From: Brevinematales bacterium
GTDB lineage: Bacteria; Spirochaetota; Brevinematia; Brevinematales; Thermospiraceae
Assembly (NCBI GenBank): GCA_026417555.1
Contig: JAOADA010000002.1
Location: 172,244 to 236,243 of the forward strand
DNA: 64,000 nucleotides
Reading direction: 5' to 3'
Position numbers and translations under genes: made by a program. Below, one piece after another: positions 36,189 to 43,452 of the stretch; the stretch's first letter is position 1; each line of letters opens with the position of its first letter. The notes below the pieces were generated by a model. It had not been told where the DNA came from and ran no database searches. It worked only from the letters and a program-made list of their open reading frames with translations.

Positions 36189-36641
36189 ATGGGGATGTTT
36201 GAGGATGTGCAGCGTCAATATATTGAGGCTCGCAAAAGTGGCGACAAGTTTGCCTCGCAGGTCTTGAATTTGGTGGTTTCCGATCTCAAGTACGAGAAAA
36301 TCAACAAACAGAAAGATCTCGAGGATGCAGATGTTATCGCCTACCTTCGGAAAACACTCAAAAGTCGCAAGGAAATGCTTGCTGAGGCCGAAGCGGCTGG
36401 CCGAAAGGATATTGCTGAACAGACACAGGCAGAAATAGCTTTTCTTGAGAAACTTCTTCCTCGGATGATGAGTAGAGAGGAACTTATTGCGCTTGTAAAA
36501 AGCGTAAAAGAGTCCCTTGGGGCATCTTCGCCAGCGGATATGGGGCGCATGATGAAAGAGGTTATGAGCAAAGTGGCTGGGAAGGCAGAGGGGAGCGAGG
36601 TCAAGGACGTTGTTAGTGCAGTCCTCAAAGGTGAATTGTAA
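36189..36641 (+). CDS. yqeY: GatB/YqeY domain protein
   Basis: A 150-residue protein related to the tail domain of GatB, which binds tRNA; YqeY itself has no settled role. The typical helical domain (QVLNLVVSDLKYEKINK, VIAYLRKTLKSRKEM) and the C-terminal DMGRMMKEVMSKVAGKAEG are present. ATG 36189 follows AAGGAG; an adjoining GTG at 36186 is a less likely start. The terminator directly after it closes the HIT-rpsU-yqeY unit. Confidence 0.93.
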   Translation: MGMFEDVQRQYIEARKSGDKFASQVLNLVVSDLKYEKINKQKDLEDADVIAYLRKTLKSRKEMLAEAEAAGRKDIAEQTQAEIAFLEKLLPRMMSREELIALVKSVKESLGASSPADMGRMMKEVMSKVAGKAEGSEVKDVVSAVLKGEL

Positions 36642-36647
36642 CACATA

Positions 36648-36685
36648 GGCTGTCCTGATAGGGCAGCCTTCTTTTTCCCGTTTTT
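36648..36685 (+). terminator. Rho-independent terminator after yqeY
   Basis: A 9-bp stem GGCTGTCCT / AGGGCAGCC (one G-T pair; 36648-36668) is followed by TTCTTTTTCCCGTTTTT. Confidence 0.75.
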
Positions 36686-36738
36686 CCCATGAGCAAGGGG
36701 AAAAACGTCTTTCAGTTTCATCCAAAAAAGGAGCGTGT

Positions 36739-37590
36739 ATGCGGATCTGTTTCACAAAGATGCATGCCTTGGGAAATGACTATATTCTCATCGATGGCTT
36801 TCGGTATCCAGAAGCCCTGGCTCGGGGAAGTGAGATTGCTCGATCCTGGAGCGATCGCCATTTTGGAGTAGGGGGAGATGGGGTTATTTTTGCTGCTCCA
36901 TCCGCCTCGGCTGATGTCATGATGCGCATGTTTAACGCCGATGGGAGTGAATCCGAGATGTGTGGGAATGGCATCCGACAATTGGCTCGCTTTGTGTATG
37001 AGAAAAACCTCGTTCGTAAAAACCATCTTTGCATTGAGACCCTCGCAGGCATCAAAGAGATTGATATGGAAATACAAGACAATGATTTCCGTATTACTGT
37101 TGATATGGGAGTTCCTATCTTGGAACCAGAAAAGATTCCGGCACGTGTCACCAAAGGTGGAGATGGAGTGGCACGAATCTCCCTTGAAATTGAGGGAATT
37201 CCTTTTGATTTTACCCTTGTTTCCATGGGAAATCCTCATGCTATCACGTATGTACAAGATGTAAACACTATCGATGTCCATAGGTATGGACCAAAAGTAG
37301 AACATACTACCGATATTTTTCCCAGAAGAACAAACGTTGAATTTATTCAAGTTCTATCGCGAAAAGAACTTCGGATGCGAGTGTGGGAGCGTGGGTCAGG
37401 AGAAACCCTTGCCTGTGGAACAGGAGCGTGTGCGAGTGTTGTGGCTAGTATTCTCAATGGCTTCACAGATCGTCAGGTGCGTGTGCACCTGTTAGGTGGT
37501 CCTCTCGATATTCGCTGGGAGGAAACGACCGGTCATATTGTGATGACGGGAGATGCACACACTGTTTTTGAGGGAGAAAAGGAGATTTAA
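36739..37590 (+). CDS. dapF: Diaminopimelate epimerase
   Basis: A 283-residue PLP-independent epimerase converting LL- to meso-diaminopimelate for lysine and peptidoglycan. Both catalytic cysteines are present: Cys75 in MCGNGIRQ and Cys226 in ACGTGACAS. The opening FTKMHALGNDYI is typical. ATG 36739 follows AAAAAAGGAG. A terminator lies upstream, so it should have its own promoter, which I could not pick out in the 50 bases between them. It is convergent with the next gene, overlapping by 4 nt. Confidence 0.96.
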   Translation: MRICFTKMHALGNDYILIDGFRYPEALARGSEIARSWSDRHFGVGGDGVIFAAPSASADVMMRMFNADGSESEMCGNGIRQLARFVYEKNLVRKNHLCIETLAGIKEIDMEIQDNDFRITVDMGVPILEPEKIPARVTKGGDGVARISLEIEGIPFDFTLVSMGNPHAITYVQDVNTIDVHRYGPKVEHTTDIFPRRTNVEFIQVLSRKELRMRVWERGSGETLACGTGACASVVASILNGFTDRQVRVHLLGGPLDIRWEETTGHIVMTGDAHTVFEGEKEI

Positions 37591-38900
37591 TCTCCTACCT
37601 GACAGAGAATGAGCATCTCATCGAAGATCGTAATCTTGTAGGTTTTCTGGATGAAAAAACGGTTCTCAAGCCCCTCAAGGGCTCGTTTGTCAATCAAGAG
37701 GGGGATTTTTAACCCTTCTGAGGCCCGCCTCACTAACTCTAAGCGTTGAAAAATCTTTCCTTCTGGGATCAACTGACTCCACTCCTCTCCAAATACAGGT
37801 ACAGCCCCTATTCTTACCTTTTCTGCCAAGATGAGAATAGAGCCTTCTACTTTGATGTCTTGCTCATGAGCGATGGCTGTAATTTCCGAAAGCACCCGTT
37901 GAGAAAATTCTATTGCCGCAAGATTTTTATACTCATAAAAATAGGGAAACCCAAAAAACACAAACATCCTATGATGTTCCCAAAAGGGAAAACCATCGTA
38001 CTGATGGACATATTCCATTGTTGTTTTTGCTAGAGTTTCAAGAAAAGCATACTCTTGCAAAGGCGTAAGATCACCTACCTGCCAAAAGAGAGCCACAACC
38101 GTGGCAGGCCTTTCTATCCCAAATCGGATCTCACTATCAGAGACAAGTTTTTCCTGAATTTCTTCTGAGAGGCCAGGGTGTAACCAAAGAAGCTGTTTTT
38201 GCAAACTCTTTATCCTGGATACATATTGTTGCCACGCAAAAAGAAGGGGAGAAAGCATGTTGGTATCGTGAATAGGGGGGAGTTTATGAAAAACGAGTGG
38301 ATTTTGACTCATAAGCCAACGAGACAATTTTTTCACTGCCTTTTGCCATACCCATCCCCCCAGGTAATGGCGGAGGATTACCCACCCTACAAGCCCAACA
38401 CACCAAAAAAGTAACCCTTTAGAACCCTTTTGTATCCCTTCCCATCCCAGAAAACCTACCGAGCCCAAAAAGGGAATCTCAAGCCCATACTCAAACACCC
38501 AGGAAGGCTTTTGGAGATTGGCGAGATATTCCTTATTCCAACGGGAAACCCACAGCCTCATAAGATCAAAAAATAAAAGGTGTAATGGTGCCAGAGAGGC
38601 TATCACCCACAAAACCCTGACGACTGAGGATTCGCGAAAGACATACAGATAAAACCCTACCATCCCCGTAGCAAGCCATTCAAAAACCACAAGCCACCAT
38701 ATTGTCCACCGGGAGAAGCGCGCTACTTTCTTTGCCACAACCCCTTGGAAAAGAAGAAAAATTCCTCCTAACGAAAAAAAACCGTACACCACCCACAGCC
38801 CCATTTCCACACGAAGAGAAAAGTGTTGGAGACCACCAAAAAGCAGAAGGACAATCCCTGTCTTATACAGAAGATAGAACAGCAGAAATACAATTTTCAT
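37587..38900 (-). CDS. Membrane protein with degenerate class III nucleotide-cyclase-like domain
   Basis: A 437-residue protein. The N-terminal 170 residues hold about five hydrophobic helices, and a further hydrophobic stretch comes near residues 175-210. Residues from about 265 follow the plan of class III adenylate/guanylate cyclases (RPATVVALFWQVGDLTPLQ, then HQYDGFPFWEHHRMFVFFGFP). The metal-binding Asp of the usual FxDI and GDAxMAxFG motifs are replaced (FWQV; EHHRMFVFFG), so catalysis is unlikely; it may be a sensor or regulator. ATG 38900 follows GAGGAA; the frame continues upstream but through intergenic sequence. Confidence 0.72.
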   Translation of the reverse strand: MKIVFLLFYLLYKTGIVLLLFGGLQHFSLRVEMGLWVVYGFFSLGGIFLLFQGVVAKKVARFSRWTIWWLVVFEWLATGMVGFYLYVFRESSVVRVLWVIASLAPLHLLFFDLMRLWVSRWNKEYLANLQKPSWVFEYGLEIPFLGSVGFLGWEGIQKGSKGLLFWCVGLVGWVILRHYLGGWVWQKAVKKLSRWLMSQNPLVFHKLPPIHDTNMLSPLLFAWQQYVSRIKSLQKQLLWLHPGLSEEIQEKLVSDSEIRFGIERPATVVALFWQVGDLTPLQEYAFLETLAKTTMEYVHQYDGFPFWEHHRMFVFFGFPYFYEYKNLAAIEFSQRVLSEITAIAHEQDIKVEGSILILAEKVRIGAVPVFGEEWSQLIPEGKIFQRLELVRRASEGLKIPLLIDKRALEGLENRFFIQKTYKITIFDEMLILCQVGD

Positions 38901-39012
38901 TATTCCTCCGGCTATGATGTTTATGTATCGACAAGAAAACAGCCTAAACTTAACCCTTCCTAAAACCACGTAGCCTTTCTCTGGGAACGGCTTTTTTGAG
39001 GAAGAATGTCTT

Positions 39013-40635
39013 TTACCAGGGGTAGCGACTTTGGGGAGATCCACCCCCAAGGGGAAGTTTTTGCATGTTTTTTCTCTCCTCTTGTTGGACAAGGTTAAGA
39101 AGCGACTGGGTATCTCCCTGAAGAGAAGACGAATCCTTAGAGGAGGATGATGTCTTGTCTTTATTTTCCTGTTCTCTCTCAGGGGAAGATGATGCCTGAG
39201 AGTTGGGAGAAGGGGATTTTTGCGATGGTGCTTGTTGAAGGTAGATAAGGTTATCCACAGTCTTTGTATAGAGGGGGTGTTTTGGAGAAAGACGGCGCAA
39301 CAGGGTGTGGTATACAACCGCTGCCGCATTGGTATTTCCTTGGGCAGCCAAGGTGGTTCCAAGATTATAGAGGCTTCGGTATGCCATTTCTTGAGAGGGA
39401 ACATTGGTGAGATTGCGGAACTCCTTGATGGCGTTCTCCCACTCCTGAAGATAATACAGAGTATTGCCGAGATTGTACCGAAGAGGAAGCGATGATGGTT
39501 TTTTTATGAGAGCCTTCTGAAAGGCCTCTTTTGCCTCTTGATATCTTCCCTCTCTATAGAATTGTGTTCCACGAGCACCCTCGTGAGAAAAACCTGGAGA
39601 AGGGAGGACAACAATGCCAAAAAACACAAGAAAAGAGACAAGGATCCCCCGGCCTGTAGGCCACAGTATGGCAAGAAGCCAAAAAAGCAGGGCCAAAACC
39701 AGAAAGTACTGGTATCGTGTCATCATGGTTTCATAACTCACCCTTCCATATGGATTTTTTTTGATTTTCTCCACATACGAGAGGAGACTATCTGCGGCAT
39801 TTTCCCCACCGGAGAGAAAAACACCCCCTGTCCGTTTGGCAATCTCTCGCAATATGTCAGGACGAAGTCTTGTGACCACCTCTTTCCCGTCCGCTGTAAG
39901 AAAAACCTGTTGTTTGGTCTTCTCGTCCCTCAAAGGAATCTTGCCTCCCTTCTCTGTTCCTATTCCTATCGTTACCACACGTATGCCCTTCTGGGCGGCC
40001 TGTGTGGCTGCTCGGAGAGGATGGTGTTCCATATCTTCGCCGTCAGAGAAAACCACAATAAGTTGGTGAGAAAGGGTGTTTTTCTCAAAAAGTTCAATGG
40101 CTTTTCGAAGACCGTCCTCCAGATTGGAACCTTGGTTTTCAATGGCAAGGGGATTGGCTTCCTGAAGCCAAAGAGAAAGAATCTCGTAATCAAAGGTAAG
40201 AGGGACAATAGGATACGCCTGGGCCGAAAAAAAGACAAGTCCCAAGCGATGGTTTCCACCCTTTGACATCAGATCAAACACAATACGACGGAGTCTTTCT
40301 AAGCGGCTTTCTCCCACATCTTCACAGAGCATACTCTGAGAGAGATCTACCACCAACACTATGTCTACTCCCTCAATCCGCTCGCTTCGGTTTACCATCC
40401 CCCATCGCGGATCAAGAAGCACAAAAGAAAAAAGGATGGCAGAAAGAACAAGGAAAAGATTTCGCAAAAAACGGTGCCATACAAAATCTCTCCCAAAGAG
40501 GACAGGGTCTTGTTCAGTTGATGAGAAATGCTTGCGCCATTTCTCCTTGTACCATTCCACGAGGACGAAAGAGCCCACCACAAGACATCCTATGCCCACA
40601 ATCCACCAGGCCTGTGAAAGTGAGCCAAAAACCAT
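39013..40635 (-). CDS. BatA/BatB-like vWA protein with TPR repeats
   Basis: A 540-residue membrane protein. Two N-terminal membrane helices (residues 7-25 and about 47-65) flank a short loop. A von Willebrand A domain follows with an intact MIDAS DLSQS and GSNLEDG and FSDGEDM. Two more membrane helices come at about 320-355. TPR repeats (LRYNLGNTLYYLQEWENAIKEF) and a Ser/Gln/Pro-rich tail complete the protein. This merges the layouts of BatB and BatC from the aerotolerance-type cluster, known in Leptospira and Bacteroides. ATG 40635 follows GGAGGG. No moxR or DUF58 gene lies beside it in the window. Confidence 0.85.
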   Translation of the reverse strand: MVFGSLSQAWWIVGIGCLVVGSFVLVEWYKEKWRKHFSSTEQDPVLFGRDFVWHRFLRNLFLVLSAILFSFVLLDPRWGMVNRSERIEGVDIVLVVDLSQSMLCEDVGESRLERLRRIVFDLMSKGGNHRLGLVFFSAQAYPIVPLTFDYEILSLWLQEANPLAIENQGSNLEDGLRKAIELFEKNTLSHQLIVVFSDGEDMEHHPLRAATQAAQKGIRVVTIGIGTEKGGKIPLRDEKTKQQVFLTADGKEVVTRLRPDILREIAKRTGGVFLSGGENAADSLLSYVEKIKKNPYGRVSYETMMTRYQYFLVLALLFWLLAILWPTGRGILVSFLVFFGIVVLPSPGFSHEGARGTQFYREGRYQEAKEAFQKALIKKPSSLPLRYNLGNTLYYLQEWENAIKEFRNLTNVPSQEMAYRSLYNLGTTLAAQGNTNAAAVVYHTLLRRLSPKHPLYTKTVDNLIYLQQAPSQKSPSPNSQASSSPEREQENKDKTSSSSKDSSSLQGDTQSLLNLVQQEERKNMQKLPLGGGSPQSRYPW

Positions 40636-40955
40636 TGTGTTCCCTCCGATATTTCTCTTCATTGTAGAGAAAAAACGTAGGAAAGTCAAACCAAAAGGGT
40701 TGGTTTTCCATGATGAATGCATGTTTGAAATGCTGAGATAGGGCTTTGGCGCTTAAAAGCTGCTCTGTTTTTGCTTTCAGTGTGGTCCTGTATCCATCCT
40801 CCTCGCCAAGAGAGACCCTCTTTTGGAAAACAGAAAAGCCTGTCTCTCTTCAGGAGAGCAAAATATTTCATTTCCCGTAGTCTCACCGAGAGCTGCATGA
40901 TTTGCATAGCGAGTTCTTCTTTTGAAGAAAGAAGCATAACAGCAGAGAATTTCAT
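40636..40955 (-). pseudogene. Possible frameshifted small gene upstream of the vWA gene (tentative)
   Basis: A minus-strand frame begins at ATG 40955 (MKFSAVMLLSSKEELAMQ) and reads sensibly to about 40805 (FPKEGLSWRG). The adjacent frame then reads DGYRTTLKAKTEQLLSAK and on to FFLYNEEKYRREHN, down to the vWA start. One indel near 40800 would join them into a protein of about 110 residues. The first ATG lacks a ribosome site. The family is not recognised. This may equally be non-coding; the 391-base gap between the vWA and CBM21 genes otherwise holds only the terminator at 40982-41012. Confidence 0.3.
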
Positions 40956-40980
40956 ACCAAAAATCTTTTGCCATATTTTT

Positions 40981-41012
40981 GAAAAAAGCCCCCACCTTGA
41001 GGAGTGGGGGCT
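40981..41012 (-). terminator. Rho-independent terminator after the CBM21 lipoprotein gene
   Basis: A perfect 9-bp stem AGCCCCCAC / GTGGGGGCT with an 8-nt loop, followed by six T on the minus strand, 15 nt after the stop codon. Confidence 0.92.
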
Positions 41013-41026
41013 GAGAGCACTTTCTC

Positions 41027-41854
41027 TTATTGGGCAATGTAATTCGCACCTTCGTTGTTATCCCAGTAGGTTTGGCCATTGACGGTATAGCGTACGGCAT
41101 ACCGAACCGTTTGACCATAAAAACTTGGGATAAAGAAGTACCATCGCTCTACCCCATACATGTTGGGATTGTCAAAGGAGGAGTACCCATAGTATACCTT
41201 GGATCCGGCATAGCTTGCCTTGACAGTCAGGGTGGTTTGCCAGTTATTTGTAGTATAGACAACCGTTACATCCTTGACGTATCCCACATTTCTCACGTCG
41301 ATAGCCCCGTTGCCGGCGGTGTAGAGATAAACGGCTGCTACCATGGTATCCTTCCCAAGAAGAGGACCAGCATTCTTGGAAAGACGATAATTTTGTCCAC
41401 CGTTGTTATCCCAATAGGTTTGGCCACTCACTGTATAGCCAATGACAAACTCATCAGCAATCATCCCCATGAGTGGGTTGTAGATACTGTTGAAACCAAG
41501 CTCCCATGTTTCCCAACCATTTCCTGCTTGGCCACGATACTCAGCCTGAAGGTTTGTCCAGGTACCGTTTGTCAATTTGTGGTGGACAAAAACTTGCTTC
41601 TGATAGGCAATATTCTTTACACGGATAACAAAGCGGCGTTCTCGCATGTAGCCACGATAATAATGCTCATGATCAAACGCCTCGACAAGTTTTACCATAG
41701 CACCAGATGAAGAGGTGTTCATAACCAGGGAAGAAGGTACTGTGTTTTTGTTTTCCTCTTTTGCTACGGAACTGTTTTCTGAAGAAACAGTAGCACATGA
41801 CACCACACCACCAACCACAAAACCCACCAACACCACCTTTTTTACCATCGTCAT
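41027..41854 (-). CDS. Lipoprotein with two tandem CBM21-like starch/glycogen-binding domains
   Basis: A 275-residue exported lipoprotein. The signal MTMVKKVVLVGFVVGGVVSC ends in a lipobox Cys20. A low-complexity linker is followed by two repeats, about residues 71-158 and 170-275. Each ends with the CBM21 hallmark: GQTYWDNNGGQNY and GQTYWDNNEGANY. Other shared positions are the KxVxVxYxxxxW opening and the aromatic-rich F/W centre. CBM21 binds starch or glycogen and is best known from fungal glucoamylase and animal glycogen-targeting subunits. No catalytic domain is present, so it is probably a surface glucan binder serving the pullulanase. ATG 41854 follows GGAGGT. It has its own promoter and terminator. 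Confidence 0.82.
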   Translation of the reverse strand: MTMVKKVVLVGFVVGGVVSCATVSSENSSVAKEENKNTVPSSLVMNTSSSGAMVKLVEAFDHEHYYRGYMRERRFVIRVKNIAYQKQVFVHHKLTNGTWTNLQAEYRGQAGNGWETWELGFNSIYNPLMGMIADEFVIGYTVSGQTYWDNNGGQNYRLSKNAGPLLGKDTMVAAVYLYTAGNGAIDVRNVGYVKDVTVVYTTNNWQTTLTVKASYAGSKVYYGYSSFDNPNMYGVERWYFFIPSFYGQTVRYAVRYTVNGQTYWDNNEGANYIAQ

Positions 41855-41890
41855 TTTGTTACCTCCATACAAGAGATTATTATAGCCAAA

Positions 41891-41919
41891 AGTATACAGC
41901 AAAAAAGTGAAAAATGCAA
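41891..41919 (-). promoter_or_regulatory. Promoter of the CBM21 lipoprotein gene
   Basis: TTGCAT (41914-41919), 17-nt spacer, TATACT (41891-41896) on the minus strand. The -35 hexamer is part of an inverted repeat ATGCAAA (41914-41920) / TTTGCAT (41933-41939). Confidence 0.65.
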
Positions 41920-41946
41920 ATTTTTTATTCATTTTGCATATTTTTT

Positions 41947-41961
41947 TGTGCATAATGCACA
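41947..41961. promoter_or_regulatory. Perfect palindrome between the CBM21 and propeller genes, possible operator
   Basis: TGTGCAT-A-ATGCACA is a 15-bp perfect palindrome, 28 bp upstream of the CBM21 promoter's -35 box. With the ATGCAAA/TTTGCAT repeat at 41914-41939 it makes an array of TGCAT elements in an AT-rich divergent region. No bound regulator is known; operator function is inference. Confidence 0.4.
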
Positions 41962-42126
41962 TTATCTATTTCTATGGAGGAGAGAAACTCAAAAAAGACT
42001 TCCTTTAGCTGTTTCTCTTGTTTCTTGAGAGTGGTGAATTGCTTTTCTTTTTTTCCTGTCCTTTTGCTGGATACTTTACTTTTGAGGGGGCTTGAGCCGA
42101 AAAATACAAAAATCAAGGAGCATCAT

Positions 42127-43452
42127 GTGAGAAGGTTTCTCTTGATTCTGGGACAAGGATGGGTGAGTCTTTCGTTACTTTTTTCCTTTGAATCTTCCCA
42201 ATTCGCTTCTTTTCGTGTCGTTCCCATCCAGGAACTCAAAAAGGCTATCCAATCCGCTGTTCTTGCCAATCGACTTCCTCAACTCAAAGAGTACATCCTC
42301 AAGAACCCCTCCCAATTTGAGGAACTCGATATTGCTGGGGTTTATCTTGAGGTGGCTACAAATTATTATGGGCAAAAAAACTTTTTCCTTGCTCTGATGG
42401 TGGCGACAGAGGGATATTTTATGAGAGGGAAGAATGAGAGTCGTGCTTTGTGTGCTTACTATGCCTCACGGATTCTTTATCAACAAGACAATAGAGAGTC
42501 AGCCCTTTTCTATATCAATCGAGCCTTGGAAAATCTTCCGACTGATCATTCCCTTTACCACTCTGTTAAGCGTCTCAAAAGACAGATCCGCTGGGAGTAC
42601 CTCTCTCGCACTGAGGGTCTTCCTGATGAAAGTGTAAGTGATATTTGCTTTGATGGAGACGATGTCTGGTTTTCTATGTGGACAGGAGGAATAGGGAGAT
42701 TTACACGGAGTTCTCTCTCTGTTGTGCTTTTTTCTCAGAAAAAGGGGGGGCTTAAATCAGATCATACGCGGACCATGGCCCTTGAGGGGGATATCCTTTG
42801 GGTGGGAACCTATGGTGGGCTTTGTTTTTACAACAAAACCACTGGAAAATGGCAAAATGTTCCAGGGGAACTTTCAACCGTTCCTATAAAAAAACTCTTT
42901 CTTCATGAAAATGGTCTTTATGTCGCCACTCTTGGCAAGGGATTGTTTTTGGGAAAAAAGGGGAGTTTTCAGAGAATCTTTTTCTCCTCCCTGTATGTCT
43001 CCGATGTGCTTCATGTTGGAGAATGGATGCTGATTGCTACCATGGATAATGGAGTGTATGTCTTTCGTGGAGAAAAACCCGTGGCAAGGATCCTTCCAGG
43101 AAAAACCGTGAAAAGTCTTGCTTTGTACAAGGGAAAAATCTATGGGGGAACCCATGGGGAGGGGATGTTTGTGGTCACTCCTGGGGAATGGGAGAAGATC
43201 CAATGGATCTCGGGGCTTTCTTCTCCCTATGTAGAAACCCTTCAGGTTTATCGAGAGGTGCTCGTGATAGGTACCTTAGGTGGAGGGGTGAATTTTCTCT
43301 ATCCCAATGGAGAGATTCGGGTACTCACTATCTTGGATGGCCTCTCCAGTAACGATGTGGTTCGTATACGCCCAGAGAAAAACAGGCTCTGGTTTGGTAC
43401 CCTCTCTGGGGGGATTGCTATCCTTCTCGTAGAAACGATGGAGGACATCTGA
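42127..43452 (+). CDS. Exported two-component-regulator-propeller-like beta-propeller protein
   Basis: A 441-residue protein. The start is GTG 42127, 6 nt after AAGGAG, giving a signal peptide (VRRFLLILGQGWVSLSLLFSF); the frame extends upstream to 41974 but without a ribosome site. Residues about 30-150 are TPR-like helices. From about 165 repeated blades of the Reg_prop kind appear: VWFSMWTGGIGRF, ILWVGTYGGLCFY, LYVATLGKGLFL, LVIGTLGGGVNFL, LWFGTLSGGIAIL. No kinase domain is attached. It overlaps the downstream nnr gene by one base (TGATG). Confidence 0.8.
   Translation: MRRFLLILGQGWVSLSLLFSFESSQFASFRVVPIQELKKAIQSAVLANRLPQLKEYILKNPSQFEELDIAGVYLEVATNYYGQKNFFLALMVATEGYFMRGKNESRALCAYYASRILYQQDNRESALFYINRALENLPTDHSLYHSVKRLKRQIRWEYLSRTEGLPDESVSDICFDGDDVWFSMWTGGIGRFTRSSLSVVLFSQKKGGLKSDHTRTMALEGDILWVGTYGGLCFYNKTTGKWQNVPGELSTVPIKKLFLHENGLYVATLGKGLFLGKKGSFQRIFFSSLYVSDVLHVGEWMLIATMDNGVYVFRGEKPVARILPGKTVKSLALYKGKIYGGTHGEGMFVVTPGEWEKIQWISGLSSPYVETLQVYREVLVIGTLGGGVNFLYPNGEIRVLTILDGLSSNDVVRIRPEKNRLWFGTLSGGIAILLVETMEDI

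Noticed and set aside
38901-39404. 168-codon N-terminal extension of the cyclase-like protein
   Set aside because: It crosses intergenic sequence and the 3' end of the vWA gene. ATG 38900 has GAGGAA and begins a membrane helix.
41974-42126. N-terminal 51-codon extension of the propeller protein
   Set aside because: No ribosome site. GTG 42127 follows AAGGAG and starts a normal signal peptide.
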